This document shows positions 9,825 through 19,363 of a stretch of DNA of 64,000 nt, one piece after another (within the stretch, counting starts at the first letter, position 1; each line of letters starts with the position of its first letter). Below the pieces are notes generated by a model that ran no database searches, was not told the DNA's origin, and saw only the letters and a program-made list of their open reading frames with translations. Origin of the DNA: Barnesiella sp. WM24 (lineage in GTDB: Bacteria > Bacteroidota > Bacteroidia > Bacteroidales > Muribaculaceae); contig NZ_SPPC01000003.1 of assembly GCF_004570975.1 (NCBI RefSeq), positions 245,102-309,101 on the forward strand, read 5' to 3'. Made by a program: the position numbers and the translations under genes.

Positions 9825-11054
9825 ATGATAAAAGTAAATGATAATTTTTGTAAGCTTCCTGCCGGATATTTATTCTCGGAGGTGGCGCGCCGTATAGAAG
9901 CATACCGTAAAGCCCATCCCGATGCCGCCATTATACGTATGGGTATCGGTGATGTCACTTGCCCGATATGTCAGGCGGCTGTTGACGCGATGCACCGTGC
10001 GGCTGACGACCAATTGTCGGAATTTACTTTTCATGGCTATGGTCCCGAACAGGGTTATGCGTTTCTGCGTGAAAAGATTTCTGAATATGATTATAAGAAA
10101 CGCGGAATCAATATCGGGATTGACGAGATATTTATCAGTGACGGGGCGAAAAGCGATACCGGCAATATAGGTGACATACTTTCACCTGACTGTAAGGTAG
10201 CTGTCACCGACCCGGTATATCCTGTTTATGTCGATACTAATGTGATGAGTGGCAGAGCCGGAGAGCTTTGTGACAATAAATGGTCGCGCATAGAATATCT
10301 GCCCTGCACGGCTGAAAATAATTTTGTCCCCGCTCTTCCTGTCGGGAATCCGGATGTAATTTATCTTTGCTATCCCAATAACCCTACTGGCACAACTCTT
10401 AATCGCAAGCAACTTGCAGAATGGGTTGAGTATGCTATCGGTCATAACGCGCTGATTATGTTTGACTCTGCCTATGAAGCGTATATAACGGATGACGATG
10501 TGCCGCACAGCATTTACGAGATACCTGGCGCTGAAAAGGTGGCTATCGAGTTCAGAAGTTACTCTAAGACAGCCGGATTCACGGGATTGAGATGTGGATA
10601 TACTGTAGTGCCTAAGTCGCTGAAAGGTGTTGACTCTAATGGAGCGGAGGTGTCGCTTAATTCATTGTGGAACCGCCGTCAGTGTACAAAATTCAATGGC
10701 GCGAGCTATATTGTCCAGCGCGCTGCGGAAGCCCTTTATACACCAAAGGGTCAGAAGCAGGTACGCGAGACTATCGACTATTATATGCGCAATGCTTGTG
10801 TGTTAAGAGAGGGATTGACTGAAGCCGGATTGACTGTGTTTGGTGGGGTTAATGCACCTTATATATGGATTAAGACTCCCGGTGACATGTCGTCATGGGA
10901 CTTTTTCGACTTGCTTTTGGCTGAAAGTAACGTTGCCGGTACTCCGGGCTCTGGCTTTGGACCCTCCGGAGAAGGATATTTCCGTCTTACCGCATTCGGC
11001 AGATATGAAAACACGGTCGAGGCGGTTGAAAGGATTAAGAAACTGAAGTTTTAG
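9825..11054 (+). CDS. dapL: LL-diaminopimelate aminotransferase
   Basis: DapL converts tetrahydrodipicolinate to LL-diaminopimelate in one PLP-dependent step with glutamate as amino donor, bypassing the succinylase and acetylase branches. The 409-aa product opens with the family signature [16 protein letters not shown], has the PNNPTGT loop near residue 184 and a PLP-binding Lys248 within [13 protein letters not shown] 9825 is preferred over the GTG three bases upstream. It lies directly behind dapF, which uses its product, and in front of type III glutamine synthetase, which ties DAP and lysine synthesis to nitrogen assimilation in one transcript. Confidence 0.95.
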   Translation: MIKVNDNFCKLPAGYLFSEVARRIEAYRKAHPDAAIIRMGIGDVTCPICQAAVDAMHRAADDQLSEFTFHGYGPEQGYAFLREKISEYDYKKRGINIGIDEIFISDGAKSDTGNIGDILSPDCKVAVTDPVYPVYVDTNVMSGRAGELCDNKWSRIEYLPCTAENNFVPALPVGNPDVIYLCYPNNPTGTTLNRKQLAEWVEYAIGHNALIMFDSAYEAYITDDDVPHSIYEIPGAEKVAIEFRSYSKTAGFTGLRCGYTVVPKSLKGVDSNGAEVSLNSLWNRRQCTKFNGASYIVQRAAEALYTPKGQKQVRETIDYYMRNACVLREGLTEAGLTVFGGVNAPYIWIKTPGDMSSWDFFDLLLAESNVAGTPGSGFGPSGEGYFRLTAFGRYENTVEAVERIKKLKF

Positions 11055-11088
11055 AACAGCATATTATTCATCATATAATTATTTATTT

Positions 11089-13278
11089 ATGTCAAAGTTG
11101 AGATTTAAAGTTGTAGAAGAAGCATTTGACCGTAAGGCGATGCCTGTGGAAATCCCCACGGAACGCCCGACAGAGTATTATGGAAAGTATGTATTCAACC
11201 GTCAGAAGATGTTTGAGTATCTGCCCAAAAATACTTATGATGTATTGGTCGATGCCATCGACAACAAAAAATCGTTGCCTCGTGAGGTTGCCGACAGTGT
11301 GGCTGCCGGCATGAAGCAGTGGGCAATTGATAATGGCGCGCGCCATTATACCCATTGGTTCCATCCTCTGACCGACGGTACAGCAGAGAAGCATGACGCT
11401 TTCATTGAGCATGACGGTAAAGGGGGTGTGGTCGAACAGTTCAACGGAAAGCTGCTTGTGCAGCAGGAACCCGATGCTTCAAGCTTTCCTAACGGAGGTA
11501 TCCGTAACACCTTTGAGGCTCGCGGCTACTCGGCGTGGGACATTTCGTCTCCCGCGTTTATAATGGACAAGACCCTGTGTATACCTACTATTTTTATCTC
11601 TTACACGGGTGAGTCGCTTGACTATAAGACTCCGTTGCTTAGGGCGCTTAACAGTGTTGACAAGGCAGCTACAGCTGTAGCTCAGTATTTTGACCCTGAG
11701 GTTAAGCATGTAAACTCTTATCTCGGATGGGAGCAGGAATATTTCCTTGTAGACGAGGCTTTATATTCGGCACGTCCTGACCTGGTAATGACCGGACGTA
11801 CTCTGATGGGACATGAGAGTGCTAAGAACCAGCAGCTTGAAGACCATTATTTCGGTGCCATACCTTCGCGCGTAGAGGCCTTCATGCTTGATCTCGAGAT
11901 TGAGTGTCATAAACTTGGCATTCCGGCAAAGACTCGCCATAATGAGGTTGCTCCTAACCAGTTTGAGCTTGCGCCCATATTTGAGGAAACCAATCTTGCC
12001 AATGACCATAATCTTCTGTTGATGTCGCTTATCGCTGAAGTTGCCCGCCGTCATAATTTCCGAGTGCTCCTTCATGAAAAGCCATTCTCGGGAATCAACG
12101 GCTCTGGCAAGCATAATAACTGGAGTCTCGGCACTGACAAGGGTGTCCTTCTCTTTGCTCCGGGCAAGACTCCTAAAGACAACCTTCAGTTCATAACATT
12201 TGTGGCAAATGTCATGGCGGCGGTTTATCGTCACAACGGATTGCTGAAGGCTTCAATTGCCTCAGCCACCAATGCTCACCGTCTTGGAGCCAACGAGGCC
12301 CCTCCTGCCATCATTTCAATTTTTGTGGGTACACAGCTTGCTGAAATTCTTGAAAATCTTGAATCGAGCGACAGCAGTGACCTTATCAATCTTGCCGGCA
12401 AAAAGGGCTTGAAACTTGATGTGGACCAGATTCCGGAGATTATTGTTGACAATACTGACCGAAACCGCACGTCTCCGTTTGCTTTCACCGGCAATCGCTT
12501 TGAGTTCCGTGCCGTAGGCTCATCTGCCAACTGTGCGTCGGCGATGATTGCTCTTAATGCGGCTGTGGCTGACCAGCTTAATGATTTTAAGAAAAAAGTT
12601 GACGCGCGCCTTGCTACCGGTGGTGACCTTACTCACGCTCTCCTTGCTGAAATCAAGGAACTTATAAAGTATTCAAAATCTATTCATTTCGACGGCAACG
12701 GCTATAGCGATGAGTGGAAGGAAGAAGCCGCACGCCGTGGTCTTGATTGCGAGACATGTGTGCCTAAGATATTTGATGCTTATCTGAGCGAGTCGTCGGT
12801 TGACATGTTTAAAGCTACCGGTGTATTTACAAAGGTCGAGCTTGAGGCACGCAACGAGGTGAAGTGGGAAATGTACACCAAGAAGATTCAGATAGAGGCG
12901 CGTGTGCTTGGCGACCTTGCTGTGAACCACGTGATTCCGGTGGCGATACGCTATCAGTCGGTACTTACTGACAATGTGTTCAAGCTAAAGACTCTTTTCC
13001 CCAACGAGAAGGGCGACAAGCTCGCTCAGCTTGACCTTGACACAATCGAGCGCATGTCGGCTCACATGGCTACCATCATGGAAGAGGTCAAGAAGATGGT
13101 TAATGCCCGCAAGTCGGCAAACCGTATCGAGAATGAGCGTGAAAAGGCTATTGCCTATCATGACACAGTAGTTCCGTGCATGGATGTCATCCGTTATCAT
13201 ATCGACAAGCTTGAGCTGATGATTGACGACGAGATGTGGCCATTGCCCAAGTATCGTGAACTCCTCTTTATCCGTTAA
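11089..13278 (+). CDS. glnN: Glutamine synthetase type III
   Basis: This enzyme makes glutamine from glutamate, ammonia and ATP. The 729-aa length, far above the 450-470 aa of type I enzymes, and the segments ARGYSAWDISSPAF, GWEQEYFL, KTRHNEVAPNQFELAP and GKHNNWSLGT mark it as GSIII, the form typical of Bacteroidales. It acts as a large cytoplasmic oligomer. It follows dapL after 34 nt with no clear promoter in between, and a strong hairpin with a long T-run separates it from gltB, its GOGAT partner. GS and GOGAT together form the ammonia assimilation cycle. Confidence 0.96.
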   Translation: MSKLRFKVVEEAFDRKAMPVEIPTERPTEYYGKYVFNRQKMFEYLPKNTYDVLVDAIDNKKSLPREVADSVAAGMKQWAIDNGARHYTHWFHPLTDGTAEKHDAFIEHDGKGGVVEQFNGKLLVQQEPDASSFPNGGIRNTFEARGYSAWDISSPAFIMDKTLCIPTIFISYTGESLDYKTPLLRALNSVDKAATAVAQYFDPEVKHVNSYLGWEQEYFLVDEALYSARPDLVMTGRTLMGHESAKNQQLEDHYFGAIPSRVEAFMLDLEIECHKLGIPAKTRHNEVAPNQFELAPIFEETNLANDHNLLLMSLIAEVARRHNFRVLLHEKPFSGINGSGKHNNWSLGTDKGVLLFAPGKTPKDNLQFITFVANVMAAVYRHNGLLKASIASATNAHRLGANEAPPAIISIFVGTQLAEILENLESSDSSDLINLAGKKGLKLDVDQIPEIIVDNTDRNRTSPFAFTGNRFEFRAVGSSANCASAMIALNAAVADQLNDFKKKVDARLATGGDLTHALLAEIKELIKYSKSIHFDGNGYSDEWKEEAARRGLDCETCVPKIFDAYLSESSVDMFKATGVFTKVELEARNEVKWEMYTKKIQIEARVLGDLAVNHVIPVAIRYQSVLTDNVFKLKTLFPNEKGDKLAQLDLDTIERMSAHMATIMEEVKKMVNARKSANRIENEREKAIAYHDTVVPCMDVIRYHIDKLELMIDDEMWPLPKYRELLFIR

Positions 13279-13310
13279 GCGATTATTATTAGATAATATT
13301 ATACAAAATT

Positions 13311-13372
13311 ACCGGCACGCGATGTCGATTTGAGATGTAACTTAACATCGTGTGCCGGTTCTGTTTTTTTTT
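13311..13372 (+). terminator. Terminator or attenuator between glnN and gltB
   Basis: Arms at 13311-13325 (ACCGGCACGCGATGT) and 13345-13359 pair over 15 positions with one mismatch and are followed by a T-rich tract at 13360-13372. This is a strong intrinsic terminator for glnN. It ends only 15 nt before the gltB ATG, and no Bacteroidota promoter is visible between it and gltB, so it may act as an attenuator on read-through. Confidence 0.8.
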
Positions 13373-13387
13373 GGAAGTTTATTACGT

Positions 13388-16300
13388 ATGAGAAGTCCTA
13401 TTCTTAAACCTGAAGGGCTCTATGACCCGCGCTTCGAGCATGATGCGTGTGGAGTGGGGCTGCTTGTAAACATAAGGGGCATAAAGTCCCACCAGCTCGT
13501 AGAGCAGGGTTTGCAAGTGCTTGAACACATGGTACACCGTGGCGCAGAAGGCGCCGACCCCAAGACCGGTGACGGTGCCGGCATAATGGTGCAGATTCCT
13601 CATGAATTTATTTTGCTGCAGGGTATAGCCGTTCCTGAAAAGGGACGTTACGGAAGTGGTCTTGTCTTTATGCCTAAAGATGAAGACACTCAGCAGATTA
13701 TGCTCGACATTATAGAGCGCGAGGCTATTGAGCTTGGCCTGTCGCTTATTGCAGTGAGAGATGTCCCTACCAACAATGAACAGCTTGGTGTTGTGGCGCG
13801 AGAGGCGGAACCTGCTATCAAGCAGATTTTTGTCGCCGATGAAAAGACCAATGAAGAGATAGAACCAAGGCTGTATGTGCTTCGTCGCAGTGTAGAGAAA
13901 AAGATTGCAGCCTCGTCGCTTTTAGGGAAAGAGGCTTTTTACATCGTGTCACTGTCATCCAAGGTGATTGTGTACAAAGGCATGCTTTCAAGTCTTCAGC
14001 TGCGCTACTATTTCCCTGACTTGATGAATCCGCACTTCACAACCGGTATGGCGCTTGTACATTCGAGATTCAGTACCAATACATTCCCGACATGGTCGCT
14101 TGCCCAGCCTTTCCGTATGCTCGGTCATAATGGAGAAATAAATACTATACAGGGCAACCGCATGTGGATGAAGGCGCGTGAGTGTGTGCTTCATCCGTCA
14201 AAATTCGGTGGTGCCGACCTTACTCCGATTGTCCAGCCCGGCATGAGTGACTCCGCGTCTCTTGACAATGTGCTTGAGTTTTTTGTAATGAGCGGTATGT
14301 CGCTGCCTCATGCGCTTGCAATGCTTGTCCCTGAGTCGTTCAATGATAAGAATCCTATATCGCCTGAACTGAAAGCGTTTTACGAGTTCCATTCCATTTT
14401 GATGGAAGCCTGGGACGGTCCCGCGACATTGTTGTTCAGCGATGGAAGATATGCCGGCGGCATGCTTGACCGCAACGGTCTGCGTCCTGCGCGTTATCTT
14501 ATCACCAACAATGACACAATGGTTGTTGCCTCTGAGATGGGTGTGTTGCCGTTTGAGGCTTCGGAAGTGAAGGAAAAAGGTCGTTTGCGTCCGGGAAAGA
14601 TGCTGATGGTCGACATGGAAGAAGGCAAAATATATCATGATGCCGAACTTAAAGAAAAACTGGCTTCCGAATTTCCTTACCGCGACTGGCTGTCGCGCAA
14701 CAGGATAATCCTTGATAAGATAAGCAGCGGACGTAAGGTATCGTATGAAGTGGATGACTTCGGGCGACTGTTGCACACATTCTTCTATCATAGGGAGGAA
14801 GTAGAGAATATTATAACGCGAATGGTGGTTGATGGAAAAGAGCCTGTCAATTCGATGGGCTGTGACACTCCTCTTGCCGTACTTTCCAAAGAGCCTCAGC
14901 TGCTTTATAATTATTTCCGTCAGCATTTTGCCCAGGTGACAAATCCCCCGATCGACCCGCTACGCGAAGAGCTCGTCATGAGCCTTGACAGTTATATCGG
15001 CGCTATTGACCTGAATCTTCTTGAGCCGAATCCTGAGTTATGTAAGATGGTTTTGCTAAAGCGTCCTATCATAACCAACCGGGAGCTTGACCTTCTCTGC
15101 AATCTTCGCTACAAGGGATTCAATACCCGCAAGCTCGATATGACATTCCCCGTGGCGGAAGGCACTGACGGTCTTGCCGAGGCTATAGACCGCTTGTGTC
15201 GTGACGCCGAGACCGCTGTTGACGAAGGCTGTAATTATATCGTGTTGAGTGACCGCAGCGTAAGTGCCGACCGTGCTCCTATACCGTCGCTGCTTGCCAC
15301 CTCTGCCGTTCATCACCATCTGATAGAGTGCAAGAAACGTGTACAGACCGCGCTTGTCGTAGAGACCGCCGATGCGCGTGAGGTAATGCACTTTGCTCTC
15401 TTGTCGGGTTATGGCGCGAGTGCAATCAATCCTTATCTTGCATTTGCGGTAATCAACGACCTTGTAGAGAGAAAGGAGATACAGCTTGACTTCCACACAG
15501 CTGAAAAGAATTATATCAAGGCTATCGACAAGGGATTGCTTAAAGTGATGTCAAAGATGGGCATCTCAACGATTACAAGCTACAAGGGTGCGCAATTGTT
15601 TGAGGCGATAGGCGTATCTGACGACATGGTGAAGCGTTATTTCGGCAATACCGTAAGCAAGATTTCAGGTATCGAGCTTGACGACCTGTGTCGTGACATC
15701 CTAAAGTCTCATTCCGAGGCTTATTCAGAAGATTTCGACAGCGAGTTGCCGTTGCGTCATCTTGGACAGTATTCTTTCCGCAAGGATGGTGAGTCACACG
15801 CGTGGAACCCCCTTGCGATTACTACGCTTCAACTTGCCACTCGTCTTGGCAGTTACAAGAAATTTAAAGAATTCACATCGCTTGTCGACAATAAGCCGGA
15901 GCCTATATTTATACGTGACTTCCTTGACTTTAAGAAAGGTACACCTGTGCCTATTGATGAAGTCGAGCCGATAGAGGATATAATGCACCGTTTTGTCACC
16001 GGAGCGATGTCATTCGGCTCTATAAGTCGCGAGGCTCATGAGGCACTCGGTATAGCGATGAATGCTATCGGTGCCCGAAGCAACACCGGTGAGGGCGGTG
16101 AGGATCCTGAACGATTCAAGCAGCGCGAGGATGGTTCGTCGGCGCGTTCTGCTATAAAGCAGGTTGCCTCAGGCCGTTTTGGCGTTACAGCCGAGTATCT
16201 TGTGAACGCTGATGAGATACAGATAAAGATTGCGCAAGGCGCAAAGCCGGGAGAGGGCGGTCAGCTTCCGGGATTCAAGGTTGACCAGATTATCGCTAAG

Positions 16301-17896
16301 ACTCGTCATTCTATTCCCGGCATATCGCTTATCTCGCCGCCTCCTCACCATGACATTTATTCAATTGAGGATTTGGCGCAGCTTATATTTGACTTAAAAA
16401 ATGTCAATCCCGATGCAAAAGTAAGCGTGAAGCTTGTTTCTGAAAGTGGAGTCGGCACTATTGCCGCCGGTGTGGCAAAGGCGAAGAGCGACCTTATAAC
16501 CATAAGCGGAAGCGACGGCGGAACCGGTGCATCTCCTGCAAGCTCTATCCGCTATGCAGGTCTGCCCGTGGAGATTGGTCTGTCGGAGACGCAGCAGACT
16601 CTTGTATTGAATAATCTGAGAGGACAGGTGAAGCTACAGGCCGACGGTCAATTGAAGACAGCGCGTGATGTTGTTATTATGGCGATGCTCGGTGCTGAAG
16701 AATATGGATTTGCGACAAGCGCGCTGATTGTGCTTGGTTGCGTGATGATGCGTAAATGTCATCTCAACACGTGTCCTGTCGGTGTCGCCACTCAGAATGA
16801 AGAGCTGCGTAAGCGCTTTGTCGGAAGGTCGGAATATGTGATTAATTTCTTCCGTTTCCTTGCGCAGGAAATACGTGAGACTCTTGCGGAGATAGGAGTG
16901 CGTCGTCTCGATGAAATAATCGGTCGCACCGATATGCTTTTTGTGAAACCTGACCATTCCACTTACAAGACTTCACATCTTGACTTCTCAAAGATATTAT
17001 ACACGCCTTCTGAGGCAAAGGTTAATGCAATATTGAATGTTGTTGACCAGAAGCACGATATTGCCAATGTGCTTGACCGCAAGCTGATAAGCCGTTCATT
17101 CCCTGCAATTGAGTCAAAGATGCCTGTCGGACTCGAGTTCCCGATAGCCAATACTGACCGCTCAGTGGGCGCGATGCTGTCGGGTGTCGTTGCAAAGCGC
17201 TTCGGCGACGCGGGATTGCCCGATGACATGATTGCCTGCACTTTCCGTGGGTCGGCAGGACAGAGCTTCGGTGCATTCCTGGCTCATGGTGTTTCTTTCC
17301 GCCTTGAAGGTGATGCCAACGACTATGTGGGCAAGGGTCTTTCAGGAGGCAAGATTGTCATTGTGCCTCCGGCAGGAAGCACATTCCCGCCACAGGACAA
17401 TATTATAGCCGGCAACACCATCCTTTACGGAGCCACTTCCGGTGAGATTTATATCAATGGACGTGTGGGCGAACGATTCTGTGTTAGAAATTCCGGCGCC
17501 ACCGCAGTAGTGGAAGGCGTTGGCGACCATTGTTGTGAGTATATGACAGGTGGCCGTACAGTAGTGCTCGGAACGACCGGACGTAATTTTGCCGCAGGTA
17601 TGAGCGGCGGTGTGGCTTATGTGTGGAATCCTGAGGGAGACTTTGACTATTTCTGCAACATGGAGATGGTAGAGTTGTCGCTTATTGAGGATATGTCTGA
17701 CAATCGTGAGCTTTACCGCCTTATCGGCAACCATTATAAGCACACTCACAGCCCTCTTGCCGGTAGAATGCTTGATAACTGGCAGGAATATGTGGAGCAG
17801 TTTATAAAGGTAATCCCTATCGAGTACAAGAAGGTGCTTCATGATGAGAAGATGGCGCGTTTGCAGCAGCGTCTTGCAAACGTGGAGAGAGATTGA
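13388..17896 (+). CDS. gltB: Glutamate synthase large subunit
   Basis: The large subunit of GOGAT hydrolyses glutamine and transfers the ammonia to 2-oxoglutarate. The 1502-aa product shows the full domain order: an N-terminal Ntn amidotransferase whose catalytic Cys21 (HDACGVGLL) is exposed by removal of a short propeptide, the central domain, the FMN-binding synthase domain with 3Fe-4S cysteines in GCVMMRKCHLNTCPVG, and the C-terminal beta-helix rich in glycine (SGGKIVIVPP, MTGGRTVVLG). ATG 13388 is chosen because an upstream GTG at 13352 lies inside the terminator hairpin. gltD follows after 42 nt. Its position after glnN makes one nitrogen-assimilation locus. Confidence 0.97.
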   Translation: MRSPILKPEGLYDPRFEHDACGVGLLVNIRGIKSHQLVEQGLQVLEHMVHRGAEGADPKTGDGAGIMVQIPHEFILLQGIAVPEKGRYGSGLVFMPKDEDTQQIMLDIIEREAIELGLSLIAVRDVPTNNEQLGVVAREAEPAIKQIFVADEKTNEEIEPRLYVLRRSVEKKIAASSLLGKEAFYIVSLSSKVIVYKGMLSSLQLRYYFPDLMNPHFTTGMALVHSRFSTNTFPTWSLAQPFRMLGHNGEINTIQGNRMWMKARECVLHPSKFGGADLTPIVQPGMSDSASLDNVLEFFVMSGMSLPHALAMLVPESFNDKNPISPELKAFYEFHSILMEAWDGPATLLFSDGRYAGGMLDRNGLRPARYLITNNDTMVVASEMGVLPFEASEVKEKGRLRPGKMLMVDMEEGKIYHDAELKEKLASEFPYRDWLSRNRIILDKISSGRKVSYEVDDFGRLLHTFFYHREEVENIITRMVVDGKEPVNSMGCDTPLAVLSKEPQLLYNYFRQHFAQVTNPPIDPLREELVMSLDSYIGAIDLNLLEPNPELCKMVLLKRPIITNRELDLLCNLRYKGFNTRKLDMTFPVAEGTDGLAEAIDRLCRDAETAVDEGCNYIVLSDRSVSADRAPIPSLLATSAVHHHLIECKKRVQTALVVETADAREVMHFALLSGYGASAINPYLAFAVINDLVERKEIQLDFHTAEKNYIKAIDKGLLKVMSKMGISTITSYKGAQLFEAIGVSDDMVKRYFGNTVSKISGIELDDLCRDILKSHSEAYSEDFDSELPLRHLGQYSFRKDGESHAWNPLAITTLQLATRLGSYKKFKEFTSLVDNKPEPIFIRDFLDFKKGTPVPIDEVEPIEDIMHRFVTGAMSFGSISREAHEALGIAMNAIGARSNTGEGGEDPERFKQREDGSSARSAIKQVASGRFGVTAEYLVNADEIQIKIAQGAKPGEGGQLPGFKVDQIIAKTRHSIPGISLISPPPHHDIYSIEDLAQLIFDLKNVNPDAKVSVKLVSESGVGTIAAGVAKAKSDLITISGSDGGTGASPASSIRYAGLPVEIGLSETQQTLVLNNLRGQVKLQADGQLKTARDVVIMAMLGAEEYGFATSALIVLGCVMMRKCHLNTCPVGVATQNEELRKRFVGRSEYVINFFRFLAQEIRETLAEIGVRRLDEIIGRTDMLFVKPDHSTYKTSHLDFSKILYTPSEAKVNAILNVVDQKHDIANVLDRKLISRSFPAIESKMPVGLEFPIANTDRSVGAMLSGVVAKRFGDAGLPDDMIACTFRGSAGQSFGAFLAHGVSFRLEGDANDYVGKGLSGGKIVIVPPAGSTFPPQDNIIAGNTILYGATSGEIYINGRVGERFCVRNSGATAVVEGVGDHCCEYMTGGRTVVLGTTGRNFAAGMSGGVAYVWNPEGDFDYFCNMEMVELSLIEDMSDNRELYRLIGNHYKHTHSPLAGRMLDNWQEYVEQFIKVIPIEYKKVLHDEKMARLQQRLANVERD

Positions 17897-17938
17897 TGAC
17901 ATTTAATTTTTGAACCGCTTAATATTACAATATATATT

Positions 17939-19363
17939 ATGGGAAATCCTAAAGCGTTTCTGACCATTCCTCGTAAAGAGGCTGGTTACCGACCGGTCAG
18001 TGACCGAGTGCGTGATTACGGAGAGGTCGAACAGACACTTAATCCCGAAGACCGCCGTCTTCAGGCATCCAGGTGCATGGAGTGTGGCGTCCCGTTCTGT
18101 CACTGGAATTGTCCGCTTGGAAACCGACAGTCGGAATGGCAGGACCGTCTGTATAAGAATGATATAAAGGGCGCGTATGCCTTGTTGATTGCAACTGATG
18201 ACTTTCCTGAGTTTACAGGCAGGGTATGTCCTGCCGGATGTGAGAAAGGCTGTGTGCTCAACAAGCAGCATGAGCCTGTGACAATACGAGAGAATGAAGC
18301 GGCTATCGTGGAGCGAGCCTATAATGAGGGATATGTCTATCCACGTGTGCCGAAGCGTCGCACCGGCAAGAAAGTTGCCGTAATCGGCTCCGGCCCTTCA
18401 GGACTTGCCTGCGCCAACCAATTGAATCAGAAAGGTCATTCGGTGACTGTATTTGAGAAAAATGAGAGTGTCGGCGGGCTTCTTCGGTTTGGAATCCCCG
18501 ATTTCAAACTTAACAAAAGTGTGATAGACCGTCGCATCGACCTGCTTAAAGAGGAGGGCATCGAGTTTAAGACCGGTGTCCTGGTCGGTACTGATGTAAA
18601 AGCTGATGACCTGTTGCGTGACTATGATGCAGTTTGTGTGGCTATCGGAGCCGAAGTACCGCGCAACCTTAATGTCGAAGGTCGTGAGCTTGACGGCATT
18701 CATTTCGCTCTTGAATTTCTTCAGCAGCAAAACCGCGTAAATGCAGGAGTGGAAGTGCCGCGTGACGAGCGTATCTCGGCAAAAGGGAAGCATGTACTTG
18801 TGATAGGCGGCGGCGATACGGGCAGTGACTGTGTAGGAACTGCAAATCGTCAAGGCGCCCTTTCGGTCACTCAGATTGAAATCATGCCTAAGCCGCCTGT
18901 AGGGGAGAATCCCGATACCCCGTGGCCTAACATGCCTCTTATATTAAAGACATCAAGCTCTCATCTTGAGGGGTGTGAGCGCCGTTGGCTTCTTGACACC
19001 CGCAAGTTCATTGGTAAGGATGGCAAGGTTGACGAAGTTGAAATCGAGGAAGTTAATTGGGAAAAAGACCCTTCCACCGGAAAAATGAACCTTATCCGTA
19101 CCGGAAAGATAGAGCGGCTGTCAGCACAGCTTGTGCTTCTTGCCATGGGCTTTACCAATCCTGTGGCGGAGGGGTTGCTTGAACAGCTCGGTGTGGAAAA
19201 GGATGCAAGAGGCAACGTTAAAGTAAATGCCTCTCAACAGAGTAGTGTCGAGAAGGTATTTGCTGCCGGTGATGCCGCTACCGGGGCGTCGCTTGTGGCT
19301 CGTTGCATCGCGTCAGGTCGCAATGCCGCAAAAGGAATTGATAAATTTCTTAAAACAAAATAA
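17939..19363 (+). CDS. gltD: Glutamate synthase small subunit
   Basis: GltD takes electrons from NADPH through FAD and two 4Fe-4S clusters to GltB. The 474-aa product carries the cysteine clusters CMECGVPFCHWNCP (near residue 47) and CPAGCEKGC (near residue 97), an FAD fold IGSGPSGLACANQL near residue 148 and an NAD(P)H fold IGGGDTGSDCVG near residue 287. The stop codon overlaps the start of the next gene in TAATG, which points to translational coupling with the PurF-like protein. Confidence 0.97.
   Translation: MGNPKAFLTIPRKEAGYRPVSDRVRDYGEVEQTLNPEDRRLQASRCMECGVPFCHWNCPLGNRQSEWQDRLYKNDIKGAYALLIATDDFPEFTGRVCPAGCEKGCVLNKQHEPVTIRENEAAIVERAYNEGYVYPRVPKRRTGKKVAVIGSGPSGLACANQLNQKGHSVTVFEKNESVGGLLRFGIPDFKLNKSVIDRRIDLLKEEGIEFKTGVLVGTDVKADDLLRDYDAVCVAIGAEVPRNLNVEGRELDGIHFALEFLQQQNRVNAGVEVPRDERISAKGKHVLVIGGGDTGSDCVGTANRQGALSVTQIEIMPKPPVGENPDTPWPNMPLILKTSSSHLEGCERRWLLDTRKFIGKDGKVDEVEIEEVNWEKDPSTGKMNLIRTGKIERLSAQLVLLAMGFTNPVAEGLLEQLGVEKDARGNVKVNASQQSSVEKVFAAGDAATGASLVARCIASGRNAAKGIDKFLKTK

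Noticed and set aside
14198-14926. A 242-codon frame antisense to gltB
   Set aside because: Lies fully within the well-supported gltB gene and has no family features.
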